Positions 23,158 to 30,162 of a stretch of DNA of 37,500 nucleotides are shown here, piece by piece. Every line of letters begins with the position of its first letter. The stretch's first letter is position 1. The translations under genes were made by a program, and so were the position numbers. Below the pieces are notes generated by a model that saw only the letters and a list, made by a program, of their open reading frames with translations, searched no databases and was not told the DNA's origin. Source of the stretch: Actinomycetes bacterium (GTDB taxonomy: Bacteria > Actinomycetota > Actinomycetes > Actinomycetales > Cellulomonadaceae); assembly GCA_023389455.1 (NCBI GenBank), contig JAEWEJ010000148.1:1-37500 (forward strand). The letters are read 5' to 3'.

Positions 23158-23221
23158 TAGCTCTTAGGTCGCTTCCAGTCCCTTCTCGAGCGAGACCGGC
23201 TGACCTCACTGACGTCCGGCA

Positions 23222-23491
23222 TCAGCCGGCCGACATGATCAGCCCGCGGTCCACTGACGCCCATGCGTCGCCGGCGCTGCGAGCATCGCTCGCCAACACG
23301 CTCGCACCTTCCGCTGAGGCGCGGTCGAGCACCGCGAGGACGAGGGCGACGTTGCCCAGCGCATCACGCACCGCACCGGACCCGAGCGCATGGGCAGCAT
23401 CGACGCTCTCGGCTCCGACGGGTCCCGCATGCGACGCCAGAGCCGATGCGAACGTCGCGACGACCGTGCGGTCGACCTCGAGATCACTCAC
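23222..23491 (-). CDS. small WXG100/ESX-like helical protein
   Basis: An 89-residue protein without signal peptide, opening MSDLEVDRTVVATFASALASHA. It is almost wholly helical by composition (Ala/Val/Leu/Asp), about the length of WXG100 proteins, with a Trp in the GDAWASVDRGL segment near the C-terminus. No canonical central WXG turn is seen, so membership is tentative. GTG 23512 is an alternative start seven codons upstream. It is the third gene of a minus-strand set with a lipoprotein and a large T7SS-substrate-like protein, which supports an ESX-like role. Confidence 0.55.
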   Translation of the reverse strand: MSDLEVDRTVVATFASALASHAGPVGAESVDAAHALGSGAVRDALGNVALVLAVLDRASAEGASVLASDARSAGDAWASVDRGLIMSAG

Positions 23492-23540
23492 TGTTGGCGA
23501 CCGCCCGTCCACCTGGCGCGGAACGCACCGAAGACGCTGG

Positions 23541-24248
23541 TCATGACGGCGACGGTGACGCTGACGGCAGGACCACGTCGTCCCTCCCCTTCTTCGACAA
23601 GGCCTCGAGGTCGGGTTCGGGCACGAACACAGCCCGGGGAATGCTCAGCGGGTCGCAGTACTCCGGCGTGAGCACCGCTCCGTCCGGGAGCACGTACGGC
23701 GAGAGCGGCAGCCCGACCCCTGTGATGCGTCGGTGCCCGTCGTCGCCGAGCTCGACGGAGTAGACCCCGACGTTCGGCCACCGGTTGCCGTCGTCGACCG
23801 GCGGCCGCGTCTCGGGGGCACCCACGCACGCTGCCACCTCGGCACGGCGACCGTCCTCACTGACGTCGACCGCCAACGGCAGCACGGCCTGCGGCCCGAC
23901 GTGGATGCGCGGGGTCCGATGGACGACATCGAACTCGACCTGGGAGGCGGCGTTCCGGACGGCGAAGTCGCGCCACGTCGACGTGAGCGCGGGCAGCGAG
24001 AAGTCGGCGACGCTCGCCGCCCACGCGTATGCGAACTCCGCCTCGCGGACCGCCTGCACCCATGGATCTGCCTCGAGGGCGCCGGTCGGCTCGCCGTCCA
24101 CCCACCTCAGCTCAGGCCTCGGGGGTGGCTCGTCCGCTGCGCACGCCCCGACGGCCGCCAGCAGGACGACACCCAGTGCCGCTCGCGCACCCGTTCCGCG
24201 ACGAGGCCGGCGGTCGTCGTCGCTCGTGCGAGAACTGATCACTCTCAT
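23541..24248 (-). CDS. lipoprotein of unknown function
   Basis: A 235-residue predicted lipoprotein: Arg-rich N-terminus, hydrophobic segment ALGVVLLAAVGAC with the lipobox Cys at ~36, then a mature domain with PWVQAVREAEFAYAWAASVADFSLPALTSTW and conserved-looking Trp and acidic residues. The end is Ser/Pro-rich. Its ATG overlaps the stop of the upstream gene (ATGA), so the two are translationally coupled. It has the same gross design (secreted, lipid-anchored, small mature domain) as the DUF6318-like lipoproteins, but I see no clear sequence relation. Confidence 0.75.
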   Translation of the reverse strand: MRVISSRTSDDDRRPRRGTGARAALGVVLLAAVGACAADEPPPRPELRWVDGEPTGALEADPWVQAVREAEFAYAWAASVADFSLPALTSTWRDFAVRNAASQVEFDVVHRTPRIHVGPQAVLPLAVDVSEDGRRAEVAACVGAPETRPPVDDGNRWPNVGVYSVELGDDGHRRITGVGLPLSPYVLPDGAVLTPEYCDPLSIPRAVFVPEPDLEALSKKGRDDVVLPSASPSPS

Positions 24249-26539
24249 CCGCCACCTCCGGCGAGCGTGTTGTCGGCAGGTGTCGTCAGAGCCAGACGCA
24301 TGGCGTCGGACACGTCCCGGTACCGCTGGTAGAGGGTTGCGCCGTCCACCTCCGCAGGGGAGAGGGTCGCGGCCCCGCCTCCTGGCGGAGGACCGTCCCA
24401 CGCACCGGCGTCCCGGTACGCCTGCGAAGCGCCCGCGAAGAAGTCCTGGACCGGCTCCGCGCCGGCGATCCGGATGTGGGCCACTCCCGGCGCATCCGGC
24501 GTCAGGTGGCGGACAGCGACCTCCTCGAGGTGGCCCACCGCGGCGTCCACACCGATCGCGACGATCGGGTGCCGGACCAGCGTGAGTGCGACGTCGACGG
24601 GCGCTCGCGCAACCCCGACGGAATCACGGACCGCGTCCGAAGCACGTTGGAACTCGGCGTGCGCTGCTCCGTCGATGGCACCGTCCGCGACGCCCCAGAC
24701 GACCGCGAGCCGGTCCAGCGCCATGCTCGGCGACGCCCTCCCCTCGGTTGCCCCGGTCAGGGCGGCCGCCTCGTAGTCGAGGAAGGCATCCTGGACCCGG
24801 TTGTACCCGGAAGGCCGGCTGGTCGCTGCGGCCAGCACGGGGACGAGCTCCGATCGGGTGACCGCCGCCGCCGTCACTCCGGCGGTAGCGACCGGGCTGG
24901 CGACCAGCTCCCACGCCACGCGGGCGTGCACTGGTCCACGCATGGCTCCGACCTCGATGAGGCCCGGCAGCTGTGCCTCGACGACCTGCGCAAGCCGCAG
25001 CGCCCCCTCGTCACTGACGTTCTCCGTGAGGATCAAGGAAGGGTTGCTCGAGAGCTCGGCGAACACCGCGTCGTTGATCGCCGCGACCCGCTGCGCTGCC
25101 AGGAGGCTCCCGCCCGTCGCCTGCACGCCGACCCACAGCCGTCCGACCCCAGCGAGACCGTCGGAGGCCGCCTGCGACCAGTCCCGCGCCCCGAACCAGT
25201 AGTCGATACGACTCCTGTCGAAGACCGGAGAGTCAACCGACCAGTCGACGCCGGTGCCCGTCAGCCAGTCCTGGGCTGCTCCCGGATAGACGCCCAGCGT
25301 CGCCAGCACCCCTGCCGCAGGGTCCAGCACCCCGCGCGGATCGCTCCCGCCGACCGCCGCCAACCAGTACCCCGGCTGAGGGACCCCGACGGGCAGCCGC
25401 CCCTGGTACTCCTGCTCCCACGCATCGATCCGGTCGGCGACCGCCACCGTGAGCGTGACCCCCATCGGCGCCGAGTCGGGGTCCGCGAAGAGGTACCCGA
25501 TGACACTGGCGGTCCCGTCCTCGAACAGCACCGGGCCGAACATCTCGTCAGCGAAGCCATCCGCCTGCGTCTGCGTCCACGCGGCCGACCCCGAGGACAG
25601 GGCATCCCGCAGGCGGGTCGCCACCGCCGCGAGGGTGACGTTCCGGTCCTGGTCCCCCGATCTCACAGCATTGCCCAGTGCTGTGAACATCCGGATCGAC
25701 CCTGCACCGCCGAGCGTGGCGAAGACGTCGCCCATGACCTCCTCGTCGCCGCCCCATGCGTCGAGGAACTCGGAGAGCACCCGCACGGCGGGCGCGTCAC
25801 CCGGCGCGTCCGCCACACGCATCACCGCGTCGGTGAGCCACCCCACGAGCGCCTCACGCTGCGCCCCCGTCATCGTCCCGGTCCGCGCCGCGGCCAACGC
25901 CTGCACGACCGGCACGTCCACGATCGCGTCGATGCCGGTCCCGGGCGCGTACGACGTCATGACGTCCACGGCGACGAGCGCCGAGACCGCCGCACGGTCC
26001 AGCTCCTCCCACTCCGTGCAGCACGCCTCGAACGCCCGCACCCCCGCAGCAGCGTCGTTCACGGCCGCACGCCACGCGCGCAGCTCCCCTGCCGCCGTCC
26101 CCACCGCCGCGAACGGCGGCACGTCCGCCCACGACCACCCCGCCACCGGGACACCACCGCCCGCGATCACAGCCGCCTCGTAGCTCGCACGAGCCCGCAC
26201 CGCGCGGATCCGCGCCGTGGACACCTCGTGGCGCGCGACCGTGACGCGGCGTTCCATCGCGCGCAACGCGGATGCGTACCCCGCCAGCACCTGCGCCACC
26301 TGCCGGCACCCGCCGGCCGCGTCGTCCAGACCGGACGCCAGCTGCGCCGAACGGGCGTTGAGCGCCAACGCCCACGCACCGGCTGAACCCGCCACCAGCG
26401 CGTCGGCCGACGCCCGCACACTCACCGCTCGCTGCGTGAACCGGTCGGCCCGGGACACGTAGCCGGCGACAAGACCGTCGATCTCCTCGGGGTCACCCGC
26501 CTCAGGCGTGCGCTCCAGCGCCCCCAGATCCACGCGCAC
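24245..26539 (-). CDS. large T7SS-substrate-like protein with N-terminal helical ESX-like domain
   Basis: A 764-residue protein without signal peptide. The first ~130 residues are helical with repeated Ala and Arg (MRVDLGALERTP, VRASADALVAGSAGAWALALNARSAQLASGLDDAAGGCRQVAQVLAGYASALRAMERRV), resembling LXG/WXG-type targeting domains of actinobacterial secreted proteins. The rest (~600 residues) contains GWLTDAV, FADEMFG, GYLFADPDSAPMG and DYWFGARDWSQAASDGLAG. It recalls the DUF6571 group found next to WXG genes, but I am not sure. No toxin motif is visible at the C-terminus. It starts at GTG 26539 after AGGGGG; GTG 26533 is possible. First gene of the trio, preceded by a palindrome at 26573-26586. 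Confidence 0.7.
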   Translation of the reverse strand: MRVDLGALERTPEAGDPEEIDGLVAGYVSRADRFTQRAVSVRASADALVAGSAGAWALALNARSAQLASGLDDAAGGCRQVAQVLAGYASALRAMERRVTVARHEVSTARIRAVRARASYEAAVIAGGGVPVAGWSWADVPPFAAVGTAAGELRAWRAAVNDAAAGVRAFEACCTEWEELDRAAVSALVAVDVMTSYAPGTGIDAIVDVPVVQALAAARTGTMTGAQREALVGWLTDAVMRVADAPGDAPAVRVLSEFLDAWGGDEEVMGDVFATLGGAGSIRMFTALGNAVRSGDQDRNVTLAAVATRLRDALSSGSAAWTQTQADGFADEMFGPVLFEDGTASVIGYLFADPDSAPMGVTLTVAVADRIDAWEQEYQGRLPVGVPQPGYWLAAVGGSDPRGVLDPAAGVLATLGVYPGAAQDWLTGTGVDWSVDSPVFDRSRIDYWFGARDWSQAASDGLAGVGRLWVGVQATGGSLLAAQRVAAINDAVFAELSSNPSLILTENVSDEGALRLAQVVEAQLPGLIEVGAMRGPVHARVAWELVASPVATAGVTAAAVTRSELVPVLAAATSRPSGYNRVQDAFLDYEAAALTGATEGRASPSMALDRLAVVWGVADGAIDGAAHAEFQRASDAVRDSVGVARAPVDVALTLVRHPIVAIGVDAAVGHLEEVAVRHLTPDAPGVAHIRIAGAEPVQDFFAGASQAYRDAGAWDGPPPGGGAATLSPAEVDGATLYQRYRDVSDAMRLALTTPADNTLAGGGG

Positions 26540-26572
26540 CCCCTGTCACGACCGGATGAATCGGGGCACACG

Positions 26573-26586
26573 GTACAGATCTGTAC
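26573..26586 (-). promoter_or_regulatory. operator candidate upstream of the T7SS-like trio
   Basis: GTACAGATCTGTAC is a perfect 14-bp palindrome 34 bases before the GTG of the large gene at 26539. It contains TACAGA and overlaps TGTACC, both possible -10 sequences on the minus strand. Its symmetry and position suit a dimeric regulator. Confidence 0.45.
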
Positions 26587-26692
26587 GAGAGCGCGGCGTG
26601 CACCATCCACAACACCCGACTCGCACAAGCAGCCTGGGCCTAGGCCTGGATCACCGGGCTCAAGGACGTCGTCGAGGGATACGAGCTCGACC

Positions 26693-26836
26693 TCACGCTC
26701 GACACCCCGTACGGCGGGCGCCCTGCTCGTCCTGGTGCCACGTGATCGTCACGTGCTCCGCGCCCTCGGCGAGCGCCACTGCAGTCGCCTTGCCGATGCC
26801 CGAGTCCGACCCGGTGACCAGGACCCGCCGCGGCAG
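26693..26836 (-). pseudogene. remnant of a short-chain dehydrogenase (SDR) gene
   Basis: The frame reads RRVLVTGSDSGIGKATAVALAEGAEHVTITWHQDEQG, the NAD(P)-binding start of an SDR protein with the TGxxxGIG motif, and then breaks into unrelated sequence and a stop. About 40 of the ~250 residues remain, and no start codon directly precedes them. The gene was truncated by deletion or recombination. Confidence 0.7.
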
Positions 26837-26864
26837 CGCGCCGGCGGTCGCGTCGGGCTTGGCG

Positions 26865-27101
26865 CTACCGGTCGTCGTCCTGCCCGTCGTGCCCGACCAG
26901 CGAGTCGCCCTCGAGATCACCCCCGGACTCCGGTGACACGGGGCTGCCGGTCCTGTCGAACGTCGGAGCGTCCCCGCGGGGGCCCTGGGGGTTCTCGGTC
27001 GGCCCCGACGTCTCGTCGAGCGCCTCGGCGAGCCCGGCGTCGGCGCCAGCCCCCGTCGGCTCGATCTCCCTCGCCCCCGTGCCCGTCACGTCCTTGCTCA
27101 T
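26865..27101 (-). CDS. small acidic disordered protein
   Basis: A 78-residue polar protein, MSKDVTGTGAREIEPTGAGADAG, rich in Gly, Asp, Pro and Thr, with no hydrophobic core; it is probably disordered. AGAGGAG precedes the ATG at good spacing, which argues for translation. It lies 55 bases after the MT0933-like gene and on the same strand. I recognise no family. Confidence 0.6.
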   Translation of the reverse strand: MSKDVTGTGAREIEPTGAGADAGLAEALDETSGPTENPQGPRGDAPTFDRTGSPVSPESGGDLEGDSLVGHDGQDDDR

Positions 27102-27156
27102 GCCGCTCCTCTCGTCCGTCCGGGCCGGGCACCGCGCCCGGCCCGGACGGAGGTCG

Positions 27157-27339
27157 TCACTGGTCGCCGATCTTCTTGTCCGCCGCCGACTGCGCCTTGT
27201 CGAGCTGCTCGTCGTGCTTGCCGCCCGTCGCGGACGAGGCCGCGTCGGAGCCCTTCTCCAGAGCGGAGTCGCTCGCCTGCTCGCCCTTCTCGCCCTGCAC
27301 CGCGTCGGACGCCTTGCCCTTGAGGTCGTCGATGCCCAT
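27157..27339 (-). CDS. Rv0909/MT0933-family antitoxin-like small protein
   Basis: A 60-residue charged protein, MGIDDLKGKASDAVQGEKGEQ, ending in AQSAADKKIGDQ. The MG-DDLKGKA opening and Lys/Asp/Ala repeats match the MT0933-type antitoxin family (Rv0909 in Mycobacterium), which also resembles CsbD-like stress proteins. A strong GAGGAGGGGG precedes the ATG. No Rv0910-like toxin gene is adjacent, so an antitoxin role is uncertain here. Two GC-rich palindromes lie 37-79 bases upstream. Confidence 0.75.
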   Translation of the reverse strand: MGIDDLKGKASDAVQGEKGEQASDSALEKGSDAASSATGGKHDEQLDKAQSAADKKIGDQ

Positions 27340-27375
27340 GCGTGTCCCCCTCCTCGGTCCTGCGGAGGGCCTGCC

Positions 27376-27418
27376 CGGCGCCCCGGGGCGCCGAACGGGC
27401 CGCACCGGGGCGCCCCGG
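27376..27418. repeat. two perfect GC palindromes upstream of the MT0933-like gene
   Basis: CGGCGCCCCGGGGCGCCG (27376-27393, 18 bp) and CCGGGGCGCCCCGG (27405-27418, 14 bp) are perfect palindromes 11 bases apart and share the GGGGCGCC core. They lie 37-79 bases upstream of the start codon at 27339. They could be paired operator sites or form RNA hairpins in the 5' leader. Confidence 0.5.
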
Positions 27419-27632
27419 CGCCGTTCCATCGTGCGTCGACCCCTGGACGCCCGCACCCGCACCGCGGGATCAGGGCGGCACCGCGCCTGCCGAGGGCCGA
27501 GCCGATCGGCACATCGCGTCGCTGCGACCAGCGAGACATCACGCTCGCTAGTCGACGGCCGTCAGCCCTCCCCGCCGGGACAGCGCGATCTCGTCACCGA
27601 ATCCCTGCAGGGCTCGGACGTGATGGGCGACG

Positions 27633-27692
27633 TTGTCCCCAGATGCGGGACGACCTCACCGCCGAACCGCTTCGAACCAGTACCTTCCGGAC
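27633..27692 (+). promoter_or_regulatory. conserved upstream element of the lipoprotein-PKD cassette, copy B
   Basis: TTGTCC at 27633-27638 is 60 bases before the ATG at 27693, and GAACCGC...AACC.GTAC.TTCC.GAC abuts the ATG. This mirrors the element at 20863-20921. No Shine-Dalgarno sequence is present in either copy. Confidence 0.5.
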
Positions 27693-28289
27693 ATGCAGAT
27701 GCGTGCACAGGTCGCCGCCGTGGTCGCCGCCATTGCCTTCGTGACCTCCGGCTGCGCTACTGACGCCGAACCCACGGACGACGCCACGTCGCAGCCGCCT
27801 GTGACTGCGACGCCGACGCCCGCTCTGTCGCCGACGCCCTCACCATCGGCGGACGTCACCGTCCCACCGGTGCGCCCCGAGGCGATGGCGACACCGAGTG
27901 CCGACGGTGCCGCGGCTGCGGCGAGCTACTTCATCTCGCTGTACCCGTACGTGTACGCGACGGGTGACCTGACGACCTGGAACGAACTCTCGGCGCCTGA
28001 CTGCGTCTTCTGCAGCAGTACCCGCGACGGAGCCACGACCGTCCAGCAGAATGAGGGCCGCGTCGAAGGCGGTTCCATGACTGTCGAATCTGCCAGTGGG
28101 ACAGAGATCGACGCCGGGAACTGGTACTCCGCGACTGTCATCGCGACGGAGGCGCCGTCTGCTGAGTACGACACGACCGGCACCTTGCTCGAGGAATCGC
28201 TCGGTGGGACGTATCAGTTCTCAATGGCCCTGACATTTATGTCAGGCTCTTGGCGAATCGACGCCGTCGACGTAGGCCCAGCGCAGTGA
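27693..28289 (+). CDS. DUF6318-like lipoprotein, copy B
   Basis: A 198-residue predicted lipoprotein. The signal region is VAAVVAAIAFVTSGC, with Cys ~22 as the likely lipidation site, although the lipobox is weaker than in copy A. A Thr/Pro/Ser linker follows, then RPEAMA, AAAASYFISLYPYVYATGDLTTWNELSAPDCVFC and a C-terminal LTFMSGSWRIDAVDV. Overall similarity to copy A is moderate. The upstream in-frame extension to 27633 lacks signal-peptide character, so I chose ATG 27693, which also matches the copy A start. The stop overlaps the start of the PKD gene (TGATG). Confidence 0.8.
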   Translation: MQMRAQVAAVVAAIAFVTSGCATDAEPTDDATSQPPVTATPTPALSPTPSPSADVTVPPVRPEAMATPSADGAAAAASYFISLYPYVYATGDLTTWNELSAPDCVFCSSTRDGATTVQQNEGRVEGGSMTVESASGTEIDAGNWYSATVIATEAPSAEYDTTGTLLEESLGGTYQFSMALTFMSGSWRIDAVDVGPAQ

Positions 28290-29158
28290 TGCGGTCGCTT
28301 GGAGCGTCGGTACTCGCGCTCATCATGCTGGTGCTCGTCTCGGTGGTCGCACACGCCCGTGGGGTCGCGGGCGAGGCCCAAGGCGGTGCAGTCCGGATGA
28401 CGGTCGACCGGTCCGAGCAGGTGGCCCGCGAGAACGTCTCTGTTCCTCCCGAGCTCAGGCTCTTCAACTACGAACGCGCCCCGCAGTGCCGCGAGGTCGC
28501 CGGGATCTGGACCATGGGCTCGGCGGACGGCACCTGCCCCGAGCTCGCCGACCTCGCCGGGGTGATCCAGCAGTGCGAGGACGGCGACACCATGGTCCTC
28601 CCGATGTGGCGCCAGGCCCGCACCACACCCGCTGACGCGTGGGGACCGTGGCAGCAGATCGACGCCGGCGGTTGCGGAGTCGACCTGCTCCCCGTCCTGA
28701 CAGAGGCCGACTTCCGCCTGCTGCCGATCCCTGCCCCGACCCTCACCCTGCAACCTGACCGCGGCTGGGTGCTGATCAACATCGAGACCATCGTCTCGAC
28801 CGACCCCACCCCGGTCACCCTGCGCACCGAGCTGCTCGGCTACGGCATCACCGTCGAGGCCACCCCCACCCGCTGGACCTACGACTTCGGCGACGGCCAC
28901 ACCCTGACCACGCGCTCCCCGGGACACCCCTACCCGAACCACGACGTCTTCCACCAGTACGAGACCCCCGGCACCGCCACCATCACCCTGACCGCCGAAT
29001 GGACCGGCCGCTACCAGATCGACGGACACCCCACCTGGCGCGACATCACCGGCACCGCCGTCACCACCACCACGTCCGCGCCGTTCACCATCGAGGAACG
29101 CACCAGCCGCCTCGTCGCCGACCTCTGCACCGACAAACCCATGCCACCCGACTGCTGA
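28289..29158 (+). CDS. secreted PKD-domain protein, copy B
   Basis: A 289-residue protein whose ATG overlaps the lipoprotein stop. Signal peptide: LGASVLALIMLVLVSVVAHARG. The N-terminal half keeps the Cys positions of copy A (RAPQCRE, GTCPE, QQCEDGD, GGCGVD). The C-terminal half has the canonical PKD core WTYDFGDGH and DVFHQYETPGTATITLTAEW, and ends SRLVADLCTDKPMPPDC. The PKD half is nearly the same in DNA sequence as copy A. Following genes on the same strand encode a membrane protein and T7SS-like proteins, so the cassette may be part of that surface or secretion module. Confidence 0.85.
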   Translation: MRSLGASVLALIMLVLVSVVAHARGVAGEAQGGAVRMTVDRSEQVARENVSVPPELRLFNYERAPQCREVAGIWTMGSADGTCPELADLAGVIQQCEDGDTMVLPMWRQARTTPADAWGPWQQIDAGGCGVDLLPVLTEADFRLLPIPAPTLTLQPDRGWVLINIETIVSTDPTPVTLRTELLGYGITVEATPTRWTYDFGDGHTLTTRSPGHPYPNHDVFHQYETPGTATITLTAEWTGRYQIDGHPTWRDITGTAVTTTTSAPFTIEERTSRLVADLCTDKPMPPDC

Positions 29159-29293
29159 CAGCCCCCGGCGAGCGACTGCATCGCACGTGCAGCCGGTGCC
29201 GATTGGCTCGCACGACCCAGTCCGCCGGCCGCCTCCACCATCTGCCCAGCCCGCGAGGACGCCGAACCGCCCGCAGAACCCGAACGGAGAGTC

Positions 29294-29875
29294 GTGTCAC
29301 TGCTCCTCAGCCTGGTGCCCGTCCCCGTGCTGCCACCTGAGCCGCCGCTCCGCACATCTGGCACCACCCTGGGCTGGGCCATCGGCCTCCTCGGGCTGGC
29401 AGGCCTGCTGGGCTTCGCAGTCTTCACCGTGCGGGCGATCCTCAACGTCCCCTTCCGCAAGCACGAGGTCCGCGTCGCTGCCTGGCTCTCCTTCGGCGGC
29501 CTGGCGCTGCTCGCTGTGTCCTACGTCGAGTGGCGCATCTACCACTACAGGCAGGACGTCGCTCGCGACACCTGGTGGGAGGCCAGGCAAGAGGCAGACG
29601 ATGCAGCACAGGCCGCACTGGAAGAGGCCTATGGAATCACTTTCAAAGACAGCGTTCTCACCTTCCCCATGGAGGAGGAGCCGTTCCCATGGGAGATGAA
29701 GGTGGAATTGGCCGATGGCACGCTCTCGACCTGTTGGCTCAGTGCGCAGAATCGCTACTTCGAGATCTCGTGCGGGCCAGATCCCGAGACGGCTGTCCCG
29801 CTACCCGCAATCGACGGCAGCGCATCGGTACCGCTGCCATCAGCGGCGGACCTGACGGCACGAGGTGACGCGTGA
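29294..29875 (+). CDS. two-helix membrane protein, first gene of T7SS-like chain
   Basis: A 193-residue protein of unknown family. Two transmembrane helices are visible: GWAIGLLGLAGLLGFAVFTV (~27-46) and AAWLSFGGLALLAVSYVEW (~62-80). A charged helical stretch (RDTWWEARQEADDAAQAALEEAYG) follows, then a C-terminal soluble domain with two Cys (STCWLS, EISCGPD). GTG 29294 follows GGAGAG. It overlaps the WXG100-like gene by four bases (GTGA). It may be an accessory or anchoring protein for the secreted partners downstream. Confidence 0.7.
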   Translation: MSLLLSLVPVPVLPPEPPLRTSGTTLGWAIGLLGLAGLLGFAVFTVRAILNVPFRKHEVRVAAWLSFGGLALLAVSYVEWRIYHYRQDVARDTWWEARQEADDAAQAALEEAYGITFKDSVLTFPMEEEPFPWEMKVELADGTLSTCWLSAQNRYFEISCGPDPETAVPLPAIDGSASVPLPSAADLTARGDA

Positions 29876-30162
29876 GTCAGCACCTCGCCTTGGACTTGGA
29901 GTCTTTGCGCGACACGGGAGCACGTCTGCGACACATCGCATCGGCTTTCGACGCCGCGGCGGCACGAAGTGGACAAGCGGCCCACGCCGCCGGGCACCCC
30001 GGACTGTCGAGCAGCCTGATCGATTTCGCGCACAGCTGGGACGGCAGACGTGCGTCGATCATCGAAGACATCGCGGGCCTGTCGGACGCGTGTGCTGCTG
30101 TGGCGACGGCATTCGAGGACATCGACGCCAGCCTTGGTGCTGCCATGCGGGGCGAGTCGTGA
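29872..30162 (+). CDS. WXG100-family (ESX) protein
   Basis: A 96-residue protein of typical WXG100 length with two predicted helices joined by a SWDGRR turn, a W-x-G motif at about residue 56. It opens MSQHLALDLESLRDTGARLRHIASAFD. The helix after the turn carries FEDIDASLG, comparable to the C-terminal YxxxD/E export signal with Phe in place of Tyr. Such proteins are exported by type VII secretion as dimers with a partner, here most likely the product of the next gene. GTGA overlaps on both sides show tight coupling. Confidence 0.75.
   Translation: MSQHLALDLESLRDTGARLRHIASAFDAAAARSGQAAHAAGHPGLSSSLIDFAHSWDGRRASIIEDIAGLSDACAAVATAFEDIDASLGAAMRGES

Larger units (their letters stand above)
26540..26864. 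other. intergenic segment with palindrome and gene debris
   Basis: No intact gene. It contains a 14-bp palindrome just upstream of the large T7SS-like gene and an SDR gene remnant. On the plus strand at about 26647-26715 there is a short coding-looking stretch (AWITGLKDVVEGYELDLTLDT) without start or stop context, which may be debris of another gene. Confidence 0.5.
27340..27692. other. 353-bp divergent intergenic region
   Basis: It lies between the MT0933-like gene and the second lipoprotein gene. No gene is seen. It contains two adjacent perfect palindromes near the MT0933-like start and the conserved TTGTCC leader of the lipoprotein gene at the other end. Confidence 0.6.

Noticed and set aside
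24476..26386. 636-codon plus-strand open frame
   Set aside because: Antisense of the 764-residue gene, Arg/His-rich with no plausible start region.
26540..26700. Possible tRNA or attachment site near the GGCCTAGGCC palindrome
   Set aside because: No cloverleaf could be formed and no flanking direct repeat or integrase gene was found.
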